Counted from the first letter of the stretch, positions 21,601-36,849 are shown. The stretch: DNA of 64,000 nucleotides from Formicarius rufipectus (GCA_013399695.1 VXAU01006141.1:702398-766397); one strand, 5' to 3'. Made by a program: numbers and translations. Notes: generated by a model not told the origin, from the letters alone.

Positions 21601-24600
21601 GGTGACCAGATGAGAGAATATTTCAAGGAATTCAAGTGTGGAAAAGTCAGCAAGCCCCTGTGATATTCTATACTTGACAAGACATCTATTTTCCTTCTGA
21701 AGATTAGTTTGAACCGGGGAAGAAATTCAATAAAGCACTGTTGTCTTCTTTTTTTTTTTTTTTTCCCCTTGCTTGGCAGACTATAAAACAGTCATGACCT
21801 GTTTAGCAAGAAGAGTTTGTAAGCAAGCTCTGGAAAGGCAGTTGTGAGGATGTCAGAGCAGGGTGGTGGAGGGTGTTGCTGAGTTACCTGTAGAAAACTA
21901 GGACTGAGGTGACTTGCCTGCGTTATGTACAACCACTGCGTGACAGTGACTTTCCACGTGAGTGTATATTAATTAATTGAATGTGAAGCACTATTTTGGG
22001 GGTTCCTGAAGATTTTCTTATCATCTAAGCAGAAACATCATGTTGAACTGTGAGAAGGCATTTTCCTTACTGTGAGCAAAAGCAGTAGGAATCGCCAGTT
22101 AATCTGGAGTTACTTCTTTGAGCCTGTATGTGCTCTCTAGTGAAGAGGGTAGTCCATACACTAAAGAAAAGACTTTTTAGTATCCAGAACTCCCAAATGT
22201 ATTATTTGATGGTCACTTGTGCTGATCACCTTAAGGAATACCTATTTAGAGCTAGGTTTGAGTGCAAACATCTACAGAGCTCTGTTCCAGAGCAGATCAC
22301 CCAGGCTGGACTAACTGGTTAACAACACTGCTCTTCTCATTGTTTAATCTATTGGTTTGTCCCCAAGCAACCTATAGCAAAGGATTTGGTTTCATAAGTA
22401 GATTTTCGAATGAAGGTTGTATGGTTATGGCTATTATCCACTCCTGTCTTATTACCTTTTGTGCTAGCAGTCCATTTGTGTGGTCCCAGAGTACATGGAA
22501 CTAAATTGAAATTAAGAACGATCAGATACATCTACTCTTCAGTTGCAGCCAGTCCCTATCCTGGCTGATACCTAGCAGAGGAAGAAAGGAGATGAAAGCA
22601 GAAGTGCAATAAGACCGATTTGGATTGGTTTAAACTGCTTATGAACACACATTCTTTGGCATCCCGCTGCCAAGTTACCAATTTACAGGCTAAACACTTT
22701 ATAAGCTCTATACAGGTGAAATGGCCCTCGAGGTACTTACTTGCTAGCTAGAGTGCTGGACGTCTCTATAGTTTTGAAGTCCATGTTTTCTAGAAGATGT
22801 TGAGTGAAAAGATTAAATGGAATTGATGCTGTACCTTGAAGATGATGAATAAAATTTAATTTTTGGATGAAGAGGTTTTAAAGAAGAGATAGTCTTAGAG
22901 AAAAAAAGTATTTTTTAAGGAGGCCAAAATAAGCTTTGCTTCCTCTCCCCCTCTCAAGTTTTTATTCAGTATTTGGAAAGAATACCATTAACAACAATTA
23001 CGTCTCTTTCTTCCTAAACTAGAGAAACAGGTGGTATTACAATTTTCTGCAGAAAGATATTTAGATATCAGATTTCTGTATTGTAAAGGTGACAATCTTC
23101 ACGTGACTAATATATTAACAGAACATTCTGACAATAGGTATTTCTATGCATGGGTAGAAGATGTAAGCTGTGGTGCTACCTTCATTCTAAATTAAACCAA
23201 TAGGAAATGATAATTTGGGGGTAAATTACATAACTCTTACTTTAATAAGGACATTGAAGGGAATAAAAGTCAAACTTTTGATTTTCTTTTTTCATGTTAA
23301 GAAGGTCCATATATTTAAAGGTGGACAAGTGGAGACTTGGTGAGAGTTGGGTGTTAGTGCCAGTTGTGGATGCTGTAGTGAGGTGTACAATATTTTCTGC
23401 TTGTTACCAGAAACTTAATGCAAAAAATTGGATGACATTTATTATCTTACTTTCCAAGAACCTGGGTTCTCCTTGAGCTTTTATCTGTGATCTTTTCCCC
23501 CTTAATGCCCTTCTGACTTATTATTCTTCATTGTTTACACAATCCTAAATGGGATTTGGGAAATGGGATTTGACTTCAGCAAAATTCAGATCTAAGTGTA
23601 TTTGATGCAAGGTTTCAGCTAGTAATAAATAATGTAGTAGGGAGTAATTTGTTTTCTTCACATTCTCTTCTGATCTGAAAAAAAGTGTTTCAGTTTGTGG
23701 CAGGCCAATCTGATCCACTGTGATAATTTTCTTCCTATTTTCAGCTATCCTCTCAACAGCAGATTGCAAGTGCTGAATGTACAAACGAGATTTTTAAATA
23801 CTCTGTTTCATGTTTTCTTAAAAATAACTATGGAATAGATTCTTTTAAGAATCACAAAGTATAATTTAAATTAATTTAGAATGGTGGAAGATAGACTTCC
23901 TAATGTCCTGTATGAGTGTTTAAGTGAAAGTGTTAGCTTAATCTTTTTGTTAATGCTGTGATAATTTGGTTGATGTAACTTCTTTTGCTGGGAGAAATAA
24001 TAAGAGGTTGTGACATTTTGGAAAGGCGTACATGTTATACCATCATTTCAGAATTCAGGAATTTGTAATGGAATATATGTTCTCACTTTTTAACTTATTC
24101 TACTACTTTGCTTATTGAAAGATTTATGTTGCTGTAATACTAAATGAATGTTACCGCAAATTATATCACTGAACTTAGAAATAAAACATGTATCATTCAT
24201 AGGCTTTGTGTTTCCATAAATAAAAATGCATTTTTGAAAACATAGCAAAAATTTTATAAACTTCCACTTCGATTTCTTTAGGTTGTCCTGCTAGATGCGC
24301 ATCAAGGGATACAGTGAAATACTTAATCATAAATAAGACTGCACTGTTGTTTGAAAATTAGAGTATGATATGTACCAATACCTTCCTGCCTGGACCAGAG
24401 ACCAAAATGGAGACCATAATTCAGTTCTGAGTAATTTCCATTTCGTAAATACAGATTTGCGCTGAGGTGCTCTTCCTGAACTTTACAATAATAATCCATG
24501 TATATTTACACATAAAACACGATTTGGGTTACCATGTAGTGTCTTTGTCTTCTTTGCGGAATTTCATGCCTATTTCCCTGCAATGTTGGACAATTTAAAA

Positions 24601-27600
24601 GGCATTAAACTTGGATTCATTGGTTTACTCACAGATTACGAGTGCAGTTTTTACATTCCTAAAAATCAAGGAATGATGACGTACAGTATTGGACACATAG
24701 GCTGAAACCAGCAGAGAGTCACACCGCAAGTATATTCTTATATTCGTGATCCATTTTAGAGTTGGGCTGCCAAGGCTGCTGCCAAGTGTGTTCCCTGGAA
24801 TAATTTAACATGAAGTTCCAGACAGTGTTTGTATATATCTGTCTGCAGCAATTCAGTTTTCCTTTGTTAGTAATTCTTAAGCTGTTGAGCTAATACTCTT
24901 ATATGAGTTAATTTTGCCTGATGGGAGCCAAAATGTTTGGATTGATGACTTGAATATATTTCACTGTATTAAACAAAAAATCTTCTATTTAATACATTGT
25001 ATATAATATGAAACACATTCATATATACACTTAGTAGTGTAGGGTTACTTAGGTTTCTAGATGCAAGTAAAGTCAAGAATGAGCTGCTTTTGTTATATTC
25101 AGTATAGTAAGACAAATTCTCTTTTGATGACAGCATAACAATAAGAATCATGATAATATATCAATCGGAGAGAGATAGGTGCATGACCTGCTATGACAGA
25201 CTTTTTTCATTGGTGATCTGCTTGGCATTGGTAGTATCTGGATAACAACTCAAATATGGTAGTAAGTCAGTTTTAAATGAGTGGAATGTTCTTATTTATA
25301 TATCCAGTAACAGTGATTCCAGATCAGTAAAATTATACTTACTTTGTTTTGCATTAGAGAACAATCTGCCTGTCTCTAACTGGAGAAACAATAAGTTCCA
25401 CTTATTGGAACATTTGAAATGGTGTAGTAAAACCTTTNATCATTCATAATACTTAAGCTGGCCTGATCAAGTTTCTCTAGTGATGTATATTGTATTTACT
25501 TAGTTGTAATTTTGAAGAAGCAAATTGGGATCTTCACAGAAACTTATATATTAAACAGAAAGAAAATTGTAAACTTGAGGTACTTGATTGTAAATACAGT
25601 TCTAGAACTTTACTATCCTACTAATGTAGTGGGATATCCTTACTAAACTTGCTCAGAATTGAACTTGAGAAGGAAAAAAATACACTGCAATACTTGAGTG
25701 CGATCTGCAAATTGGATTTGTGTTTACAAGAAAACTCTTTAGTCTTAAAGGAACTGCAGCATTTTCTTTTGTCTGGCAGTTTCTCTTAATACAGCTTTTG
25801 TGTCCACTAAAACAACATTCCAGCCAAGCACATGAGTATGTAGGCACATACCAGTTGCTTGGAAGGACCAGCATGCTTTAACTGTGTATTCCCATTCTGG
25901 TAACAGTGATGGACAATATTGCTCTGAAAGCAGATATTACAGTGGGCTGATTAGTCATAGAGTCATATTGGAAGATTAGGTTTATCCTTTAAGCTATGTA
26001 TTTCAGAATTCATCTTCAATTATCTTCTTAGGGAAAAAATATTGATCATAAACATGTAATTAATTAGAATTTCATTGACATACAAAGTTGATACTGTAAC
26101 ATGCTGACTTGACAGAGACAGTGATATTTTATTGATAGGCGTTGTGAAAATGCTGCATTAACTTTGCAAGTGAAGACTTTTTCGAGTGCCTCTTGTACAA
26201 TCTTTGAGAACAGAACAAAATTTCATGTGGCAAGTAACAGTAGAATTGTTAACATGTAAAAGACTATCAAGTAAAACTTAAGATAGACTTTTTCACTTAG
26301 GTAATTCTAAATGTTACTTTTTGAAAAGAGGCTAAAAAAAAGAAGGTTTTAGTATAAGAGGCTTAAAGACTTTTAAGAAAAAAAACAGGCTTTACATAAT
26401 AGCTTCAGCACACTTGAAAGCAGTGAACAGATTCTTATATCATCTATGCAACTTCAAAAATTTTCTTCCTGTTCTTTAATACATTTAAGAGTTTTATGGA
26501 ATCAGAGCAAGAATCCTTCTTTAAATAACCACTCCCTGGAAATGGCTGCTATTAGTCACAGGCTAAGCCAGCTGACGAAGTTTTGGAAACAGGTGCAGCA
26601 ATGAGTAGCCAAAGAAACTGTAGTATTGTGGGTAGTTAAATTGAATAAAAGGTATGAAACAAGTAGCTTAGGTTCTTTAATTCCTTAAATTGTCAAAAGT
26701 AACACAGGTGAATCCTAACTGTTTATGTATTTTTATTGTTTATATTACTACAGTGACATTTCTACTTTCTATGTAGCATATATCTAAAATATGTCTTCAT
26801 AATTATGCGGAAGATGACAGATCTCTTCTAAACTTGTTTTCAGCTGGGTATTTCTGTTTTCTTAATGTCTGTTATACTTTTAATCCTTGCATGCTTTTTT
26901 GCTACAGGTATTATCTGATGGAAAGTTCTTGAAAGGGTTTTCAAATGGTAGCACTTAGTTGAACAGGGAAAGTTTGCTTTTCTGCTTTGAATAGTTGCCA
27001 TTTGGATTACATTGAGCCTTTTTTCCCCCAAAACCTCCTTTCATAAACCTCAAACTGAAATCCTGAACTCTACTCTTACACGTAGAGAACAACTCTGCAA
27101 GATGAATATTGTGGAGAGGAATAAAAAAAAAAATTATCAATTTTCTTGTAATACCCTAGCTGGAGTACTATACTGGAATATTCGGTCAGTGGTATTCTCT
27201 GAAAGGCACTGAGATGGGAGAAGAGTTTGCATGTGTGCTTATGTTTATTAGATTTCTGCAACTTAAGAGTTAGGTTTCTACAGGTCAAGAAAACTTTTAA
27301 AACCAACTCATAGAAAAATATTCTTATAGGTACACCATAGTTTTTATGATGACATAAGGCAAAAAAAAAAATAAAATTAGGGACTTGAAATTTCTGTCCT
27401 CTTTTTTTAATCCATGTACACTTGTACTGAGTTACATATGTCTTCCTTCAGAAGACATAGTCTTGGCATTCTTTATATTAATCTGAGGAAAGTGGGCTAT
27501 ACAAATACATGGCTGGGTTTTCACACCTTGGGTAGTGGGGGGAGGATTTACAACTTACTTTACAGTTTGAGGAACTGTCCATTTGGAAGAAAAGTGTACT

Positions 27601-30600
27601 GTGGAAAGTACTACTTGCAATCTCCTTCTAGAAAAGTGTATTAGTGAAAACAAAGTTTATTCCAGAGTATATTTTGCCACTGCAAAGCTCTTTAAATTTA
27701 ACGTCACCCATAGCAGCTCAACCAGAAGTTGGTTTGAGGTGTGGGTAGCCTCGTGCTGTGATTTGGGAAAGCAGCATTTTTGTTGGTGTAACTTCAGTGT
27801 CACTTATTTGCTGTTTCTCTTGGAAAGTTTACAGTGCCATTTTGTGCAGATACCTGTGCCAGTCTGGAAATAGTCTGCTTGTCAGCATGAGTTATAATGT
27901 ACTGTAGTTTTCTCAGTTAAATTATTCCCTGTACTAATTTCTGTGCTGCCCTAGGTAATGAGTGTCCAGCTTAGTTAAGACATCTGTGTTCTACAAGGCT
28001 GTGGATATCTTTTGTAAAAGCAGTGGCCCAGTGGGTGCTGCTAAGAAACATGAGGAGATTTAACAAAAAATAATGTGGTGGGGTTTTTTCTTCCCCTCTT
28101 CCGGGCTTAGATAATTAGTTATGTGGTTATAATTGATTATAGTTACCATATAGATTGGTTAAAATAACCACAGTTATCCTCACCAATCGGTTGTCTGCTC
28201 TTTTTGACTAGGAGCTTTCTATAGTCTTAACAAACCATTTTACAGTAGTGGCACACCAAATTGAATTTTAATCAGTTTCTCTGCTACTTGGATGCTTCTG
28301 CATACTGCAAGTGTGTGTATAGTATTGCTAATACTTCTCTTTAACCTTGTTTCTGTCCCCAAAAGCTGCTTTATCATTGTGTTCAGTGCAGTGCTGTGGG
28401 TTCTGTAACCTGTTTCCAAGAAGATTTGAAGATAAAATTAAACTTTTTAACAGGTCTGTTCTACATTCAGGAACCTGTAGCTCCATTAGAATATTAGGGT
28501 AAAATCAAAACACTGGAAAACTTTGTCTAATGCAACTCATCTCGTGTAATGATATTTATTTGAATATAGTTCCCTTCTTCCTTGCACCTTTTCTTTGTAC
28601 CTTGTAGGTACTCTCAATTTTTGTGTCTTTTTTCCCCTTTCCCTTTTTATTTACTGGGAGTAGAAGCTGAAGAATTGACGGTTTTAAAAGATGTAATGTC
28701 TTTCTGTAAAGATAAATCTACATATCTCCATAAAAGAAAGATATTATGCAGATAGATATTTGTATTGTAGTAAATGTACAGGTACTTCAAAGATTGTAAG
28801 ACTGTACTCCAGATGTTATAAAAATATAGCCTCTGCTTGATCTGTGCCTAAGGTACCAGTGATTTGTATGGTTATAATTATTGTATACTATTTGTATCTT
28901 TATTAATGCAATGTTAAGTAATTGTTTATTAGGAAGAAAAATCATTTTCACCGGAAGCTTGGAGAGAAAAATTAATATTTCCTAAGTGTAAAAGGGGAAA
29001 AAACATAGGAAGGGTAATCTGCAGGACAGTGAAAAATAAATTTACAATGTATCGTGCCAAAGACATTGCAAAGAGACCAGTACAGATGTACCTGTAAAGT
29101 ATAATACTTGTAGTTTCTAATTTCAAAAATCTGTGATGCAAAAGTAATAGTGATCAAATTAACACATTTATATACACACTCCCCCACTGCCCCCCAAAGC
29201 ACATATGTATATATTTAAATATCTAGAAATTACATACAGTTCTTTAAAAGGTTCAGTTTGTTGGCTAGCTTGCCTTTGAATTTCATTCCAGTTCTATTCA
29301 GTTAGATGTTTCAAATGCATAATTGTTGCATAGGGAATTCCTGGAAAGCCAAATAAAAGGGTTCACTATTTTTAAGCCAAAATATTGCACTCTTAGTGTA
29401 TTAGTTGTTTTATCCAAGTTAGATGTGTTTTATTACCTCTTGTGTGGTGATCTCACCTGAAAGAGACTGAAGAAGAGTACAGCAGGTTACTGGTGAGAGA
29501 GAAGTGGCTCGTTTAGAGTAGGAGTAAAGATGAGTCAAAATGTTTAAAAATAAGGATTCATTTGTACTAAAACCTAAGGAAAAGCCTAGGGATTAGTATG
29601 CATCTAGTTGAATTCAAACTTCATCCAAAACCCAAAACAAATGAAAAGTGTTTGAGTTTGGCTAGTTTGCAAAATGAGAGTCTTCAAAGTTATGGCTGGC
29701 ACTGAGCTAGAAAGGAAGACAGGCTGTTTGTCTGTCTGTGCGTGCTAAATCTCCTGAAGCCAGCAGAGAAATTTAAGGATATTTCTGCAGAGCAAGTCAT
29801 TGGAAAGGAACGGAGAGCCTCACCTGACTGTTGTGAACTCTATCTTCAGATTCTGTTACTTGTGTTTATATCTTATCGAATTTGTATCTTAGTGAATCTG
29901 AGCTTTTTACTTTGGGATGTAAACAACCTGTTCAGAAAAGCCGGGAGAAAAGGAAAAGGCAAGTTGGTGAAGAGGACAGAACTTTGTGCTATATGCTTTT
30001 AGTTTAATACAGTCTGAAATGGGGACTTAAATGACTGTGTCTCCACCAAGTCTGAATTTATCTGAAGAAACTCAATGCCAGAGGTGTAATTGACTGAAAT
30101 TACCTTTGTAGTGATGTTTAACCTGCCTTTAGTTGATTTGTTTTAATAGGAATCTCAGACCTTGTCAGGGGGGAGAAAGTTCACATATTCATATTCGTGT
30201 AACTGCAGTGAATCTGTGAGTGCATGTGCTGTACCAGACCGTGCTAACAGGATCCCCGGGTTAAATCCATGCAAGACCATGAAACCACTGAAAGAATATG
30301 TTTTCTCATATTCTGATATCTTTGCCAGTAGGTTGTAATCTGAAACAGGTTTTCTGGATTCAAGTGTGCTTTAGTGCCTGCCATTGCTGTTAAACTCCAG
30401 TGGAGTTAAGGTTTATCCTACCCTGTGCAAGGCAGTGACTTGTGAGCAATCAGATGTATGGTTCTGGATAGTTTTCTTGTTCTACTATAGATACCTGCTT
30501 CTTGAAGGCGCCTTTTAAAGACTGTCCCAACACTGGGTCACCATCTTGGTGCAAATTATCTGTAGCCCAGTCATTAAATGTCACATTTTCTGGACTGTCT

Positions 30601-31488
30601 AACCGAAGAGTGTTATTTTTTTGACAGGACAGATCCCATTTATAAATTGAATTAAGCAAAGTGTCTGTTTTGTGTGGAATTCTAACATTTTTGAAAATAA
30701 TCTTGAAGTTAGTTCTCCGTTTGCAACAGGACTTGTTATTTTACAAAAACATCTAGTAGTAATGGCACTTTACTAGTTCCGTATAAAAATCAACGGTCTA
30801 TCCTTACAGAATGCTCAGTTAAATCACTAATACCTGCTTTGTTTGCAAATAATGTGGGCTGGATATAAAACTTAAACTGTTTTTTTGAGTGCTATCCAAG
30901 TAGATTAGACTTTGAATACAAACTTCTGTTTGACCTTGCATATATGCCAGTACTGAAGTGCTTTCAGCCAGTTTAAAGCCACTTCAGGGATTTAGTGGAG
31001 ATGTTTGACTGAAAGCTGTTTGTTTGACCCCAAGACCATTTGAAGAAGAGACAGTTAGCTTGGCTACCAAGTCATTTAAAAGAATTTAGAACAAAGTAGC
31101 ATGGGAAATGTCACCTTCCTCATCCAGCTAGGGGCTTCATACATTTAATTTTTGGAATTTGGAAAAAAAGGGCTTAGTGATCTAGAGTGTGCAATGAAAA
31201 GGTAAATAGAGAAAATGCTACCACATGCATTTATAAAATGATGGTGTAAAGAAGAGGATTCTTTTCTAAGTTGATATTCCTGGTTTTGTTTTTTTTTTTC
31301 AAAAACTTTAAAAATTTTAAATTATGGAGTGCTACTTCATGTTATAGTTTGAGGTAGGTTGCCAGTTTACCCAGTGGTTTACCTTTTCTACTTTTAAGTC
31401 TGGTGTTTGACCATACAGTGAAATGATACAACCTACTAAAGTGAAAGAAAACTAGTTTAGCAAAAGTAACAGAAAGAAGTAGCTGTGT

Positions 31489-31627
31489 GTTGAAGTGATG
31501 AGTTGACTCACTTCAACCCTTAATCAGAGGTGTATCACAACAGATGCAAAATGCAGGATGGACAGGGAGAAGCATCATTCATGTGGATTTCCCTTTTACA
31601 CTTGTGAGTTGTTAATTCAACTCACAA
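31489..31627. repeat. Two neighbouring short hairpins
   Basis: Hairpin 1: GTTGAAGTGA (31489-31498) pairs with TCACTTCAAC (31508-31517) over a 9-nt loop; the AP-1 consensus TGACTCA overlaps its right side (31504-31510). Hairpin 2: TTGTGAGTTG (31602-31611) pairs with CAACTCACAA (31618-31627) over a 6-nt loop. Both are perfect 10-bp stems, and both contain GAGTTG- and ACTCAC-type motifs. Confidence 0.55.
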
Positions 31628-33177
31628 AAGAAATATGAAAGAACACACCATCTGGTTACTTGCTTGTGGTGAGCATCAAGCAGCACACACCTCCCCTCCC
31701 AGTTTCAGAAATTAGGAACTGCTCTTGGCAGTAGGTAGTGGCTATCACCAACTGATTATTTAGCCCATTTTATTGGATTAATTTTTGATGGCTACATTTC
31801 TTGTTGTTTTCTGAAGGTAGACAGAGATTTTTGAATATTTATCTTAACATCCATGTCTTTGTTCTTGTAGGAGTGAATAGGTTCCACCTGTTGTACTAGA
31901 CTGGTTTTCTAACTTTGCATAATGATCAAAACTGCATCCTGATGATCATTCAAAGTTACCAGGGAAAAAACCCCAAACAAGTAAATGAATGTGACTTGCA
32001 TTTAGAACACTTCCTTTTTAATAGATTTCTAGCACAAAGAGGCCATATGCTTTTGTACCAGATAGGCCTTAAAGCACATAAATTTTTAGAAGCTTCCTGT
32101 TGGTTCTGTAGCATTCTGGACTGTTGTGATGTTTTGCTTCTTGCTATTTGTCAGCTCATACAGTTCTACACGAAACATTTTAATCTTGATTCTTACACAG
32201 GTAGTTGTGTATTTTGGGTTGCACATACAGCAGAAAGTGTGTCTGTTAGTAATTTCTCACGTAAAATAAGATTCTTTTTTCTTTACCCCCCCATTTTTCC
32301 TTCTCATCCTGAATTTAACTAAAGGGTCTATTCCATCTGTTCCTTTGCAGAGATAAAGCATTATGAATATTGCCATTTCAGAAGTCTAATAAGCAACTGT
32401 ATTAACTACAAGCTATGTTACCTTTTTTTTTTTTGTAAGCACTAAGAAAAATGCATTATGAAATTCTAATCCATTGTAATGGGATGCCTTTGAGGCTAAA
32501 AAAACCCAGAGCTCTAATAGCCACAAGACTGCAGGATTTCAGAGCAATGAGTATAGGGACAAGGCAGCCAGCTGTGGCCTACATAATTTGTTGAGAGAAA
32601 GTGGGGACTGACTGCAACAGTTGAGCTTTTAAAACTAAGGAAGTGAACAGATTGTTTCTGAGCGGAGTTGTGTACAGAGTATTTTTAAAATTAGTATGGT
32701 AAGTAAGTTGAGCTCTAACTAGAGATGAAACCATGTGCATACTTCCTGTCTGTCTGAGACATCGCGTAAGTGCCTGGGGGTGGCAAAATGAGTTCTGACA
32801 CATCAGCACGTATCAGAAGTGGTAAAGCTGGTATTTCTTTGGCTCACTGGTTTTTCTAATCATTTCGATTGGCTATTTGGTATATGGGGCAATTCACATA
32901 ATCTTGAAAAGCACAGATAATTCTTTAGAAGTCTTTCCACCTGCAGCTGCCTTTATCACAGTATTTTGTTTTAATTGTGGGAGTTCCTTGTTGATTCAGA
33001 ATATGAGTGTGAAGACCTATAACCATATTTAAGTGTCTCAATATCTACCTCAAACTCTGCTTGATCTTTGTTTTAATGTTTATTTAGTAAGACTGTTGAC
33101 TTAAAGCCTTGAAGAGATGGAGTATTTTTATCAATGCTTATGATCTCTTAAAGCAATTACTTACACAGTATATTAAC

Positions 33178-33194
33178 TTTTTTTTTTTTTTTTT
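33178..33194. repeat. T17 homopolymer
   Basis: Seventeen T on the plus strand at the left border of the more GC-balanced block to 33820; on the minus strand it would look like a poly(A) tail. Confidence 0.8.
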
Positions 33195-33820
33195 AAATCT
33201 ACAAGTCCTGTTCATCCTGAAGCCGTGGGGGTTTTAATGCCCTAGACTAAAGAACCCCACAGTATTGCTTCCTTCCTATGCAACGAAAGAGCACTTGAGT
33301 CTGACACTATGGTCCACATCCAGTGAAGGACTAGCTGGCTACCCATGGGTGTTTGTGATACTTCTCAATGTGAGTGATGGCACTGTGGGGATCTCCTTTG
33401 TATTATAAACATGCAGGCATGTGGCACAGGGTGCTCTGTCTGCTGAGCAGAAAGAGAATCTGGTAAATGCAGTTTATGAAGTGGAGTAGAATCTATTGGA
33501 TGGTCAGCACAGGACCTATCTGCAAGCACCTGTGACTTGTGTAGGCATCTCATTTCCATTAAAGTGGTTCATGTAATGAATCTGCAGTAGTCCAGATCCT
33601 CTGAAGGAGCTTTATTCAGTAAGCCAGGGCTCCCAGCACATGGAATTGAGAACTTTGTGATAGCTGCCTTTTCATCCAAGATTTTAGCATTTGGGGCTGA
33701 AGTCAGCCAACAGGCTGAACTGGGGAGCCATCAACAGGCGACACGCTAGAGTTTCGTGGTATGGTATGTGCCACATTAACAGCTCACTGCTATTGAAAAT
33801 GGAACATACTGCGTGCATTT
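33195..33820 (-). other. GC-balanced block of unknown origin next to T17
   Basis: Roughly 600 bp with higher GC and few homopolymers, unlike the surrounding intron. On the minus strand it has an open frame at 33365-33559 and ends in an A17 run. I do not recognise it; a decayed retroposed transcript or old repeat is possible, but no coding similarity or AATAAA just before the A-run is visible. Confidence 0.3.
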
Positions 33821-36800
33821 TCTTCCTCACCTAAGGTGGTGGTTCTTAGAAAAATAGTCAAAAAATAAATGGAACATGAGGCACTACCGTTCTCCTGCCA
33901 AACAGGCAAATGTCCTACTGGAATGTTAAAAGTATTATTGAAAATTGTGTGAAACTGTTTGCTTCTCCTGCAATTAGTTAGGACATACCTGTGTCCATTT
34001 TTATGCACCAATTAGAAGAAATATGTGAGGTAATTAAATCAAACTCCAGAGGAGCAATTAGAAATACAAGGCCTATAGATAAATATATATATAGAGAGAG
34101 AGTGAGTGCCTATAGGTAAAATTTACAACTTAAGTGTTTGTTTCTTTTTTTTTCTTTTAGAAGTGGGACTACTTTAAGGAGTTGCATCTCTTGAAAGCTG
34201 CAAAGAAGTACACTGTACTAAATTTAAGAATAGATATTACAGGCATCTGTTCTGAATAATAGAGCTAAAATGGTCCTGCTGAGAGGAACAGCCTTGATAA
34301 CCTTTTATGTGTAATTAAGTTTTTGTTTGTTTTTCCTAGGAATCTCATCCATTGTAATTTGATAAAATGGTTAGAGTAAGTTATTTCAGTCTCATTGTAT
34401 GTATTTTTTAAATTAATTTTCATCGTTTTTTCTCAATGTCTTGTCCTTGGCCAGCAGTTTACACTGAATTACTAGGCAGCAATCAAAGGAGCATAGCAGA
34501 GTTAAAATCCTTCCCCCTGTGTAAAATTTTTTGTGTTGCTGTATGACATTAGCCATTATATACTGCCAGCCTTTTGGAAGACTTGGTGCAGTTGCTCATC
34601 TGCTACAAATTAATTTTTTTCCAGAGAATCACAGTGCACAAGTTCTTACTTTCTGAATGCTTGGATTTTTGCATAGCTGTGATGTGCAGATCAGTTGTGC
34701 TTAATAAATAAGGTGTCTTTAGGAGGGATTGATTCTCAATAAGAAAAATCCTGGGTTTTCACTTTGTTTTGCATTTACATTTTTCTTTCTTATTGTTTCA
34801 CAGTTATGTGTAGGTTTGATGTTACTTTTGGTACTCCCCCATCGTTCTCCTAGCTAGCAACAATGGCAAATACCAAATCCAGAGGCTACTCGTGATGTTC
34901 TTACCAGGCTAATTATGTAATTTAATGTGTTAGTCTGTTAAAATTTTAATCTGATACTTAATACTTCATATTAAATTACAGATCACCTGCACTTAAAATT
35001 TTTTACAAGTATACAAAATAACATCTTAGATGCTTAGAATTCTGGAATATTAATTTTATCAGTACATATTTAAACATTGTAAGACTAAGAAAAAATCATA
35101 GCTAGTTAATTAATTGACTTGGGTTAGTGTTAGAGAAATCTCATACTTCTGGGGGATTTTGAATTAGTGTGTCATCCTTTCAGCTTTCCCCTTCTGTTCT
35201 AACCTACAGGGGAGGAACAACCTCCCCCCTCTTCCTTCCTCACAAGTAAGTAGTTTAGAAAGTGTTGTACAGACTATGTATGGAAGTAAACCAGGGTAAG
35301 AAATTTTCTTTTCTATTTGCAGAAAAGGGAGTCATGGTTTATAGGTTTGGGTTTTTTTGGTGAAACCTGATTTTGTTCAGATTTTTGGTTTTTGGTTGTA
35401 GCTTTTTTAAGGTTCAGTTTTTCAACTTGGCATGAATTTGCTTCTTAAGTTTAACACAACAGTTTTAAAAATAGATGATAAACAGAATCTTAATATGCCA
35501 CAGTTTCAATGAAAAAAACCCACCCATCATTCTTAGATAATTATCTGATTTTAATTTTTGTTCACTGTTCCTGTTCTTCCTATCATTTTTAGTATCTAAA
35601 AATATTGTCACATTTTTCTGACAACTAAAATGCCAGTATTATCAGTTACCTAGAATAGATTTGCTATAGAATACAATTTGTTTCACATATATAGATTTTC
35701 CTGTTCTGTCTACTGTTATAATGCATTTTTGTAGAATTAGCTTTTTTAAAAACCCCCAGTAATTAAAATATCTTTGACTGGAAATAGAAGTATTGCAAAA
35801 GAATGATACAATAAAAACAGGTAGGTTGGTTGGTGTTTTGCTTTGTTGTCATTGGTTTTATATTGCGATTTCAATCAGGAACAGCCTGGACTAGTGTGTT
35901 TGATTAATCTATGAAATTATCTTTGTTCCAGTCCATTTGGATGACAAGCATATCATTATCATATTCTTTTCAGTGCTTTGAAACATCCTAAGTTTTTCAT
36001 GGCAGTATCTCTAGACAGAACTGTGGCACATTTTTAAGTATGAGCCAAGTTTTCCAGACCACATAATTTAAATGATGCTTCTAAGCATTATCTGACGCTT
36101 TTATTTGGGAAAAAGAGTATTTGTTAATGTAAAAGTTTAATTTAACTCACTTTCAAATGCAAAACAGGTACCAAGGATACACTTCTTGCTAAATTATTTT
36201 GCACTCTAATAAGCACATTATTGATGGCTTTCTTTTTTTTTAACCTAACAGTTCTCCATACTTGAATGAATTTTGGTTCATGCACTAAACACAGGAAATG
36301 TGAAAGAAGTTTTTCAAATATCTGTGACTAAAAGAAAAGTCTTCATTCAGAAGCTCCGTATTTCATATTAAGTGTTACCTTTTTTATCTGTACATATGTA
36401 GAAACTTCATGTTCAGACTTCACTTGGAATGTACAAAAAAAGTCTGGCCAACATTAATGAAGTTGCACCATTTTACAGTACTAAACTAATATGTTAAATA
36501 CTTTGACTGTTTAGTTAAACCTTAAAGGAAAAAAATTGCAGTCTGGTAGCTATGGCAATAATTGACTTCAAAAAAGATTTTATATTTAGGGGGATAAACA
36601 GCAGGAGCAGGCATTCAAAATCTTTTCTTCATGTAGCCTTTCAGCCATACAAAACAAGCAACCTACAGAAGAAATAATAAGGAATTGGCATTATTTTTTA
36701 GGAGCTTGATCAGCAGTTCTGGAGTGGGTTTTTTTAAATAAGACATTGTATAAAGTGATATGCTATACTGATAGAAAGAATACAGATTTCCTTTCTGAAG

Positions 36801-36849
36801 TCTTAAAGTACTAGAGAAACATCAAATGCCCACTTGCCTTTGAGTAAGA

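Noticed and set aside
25941..25985. AGTCATAGAGTCATATTGGAAG as a CR1 3' end
   Set aside because: Only about 20 bp of similarity and no following CR1 sequence.
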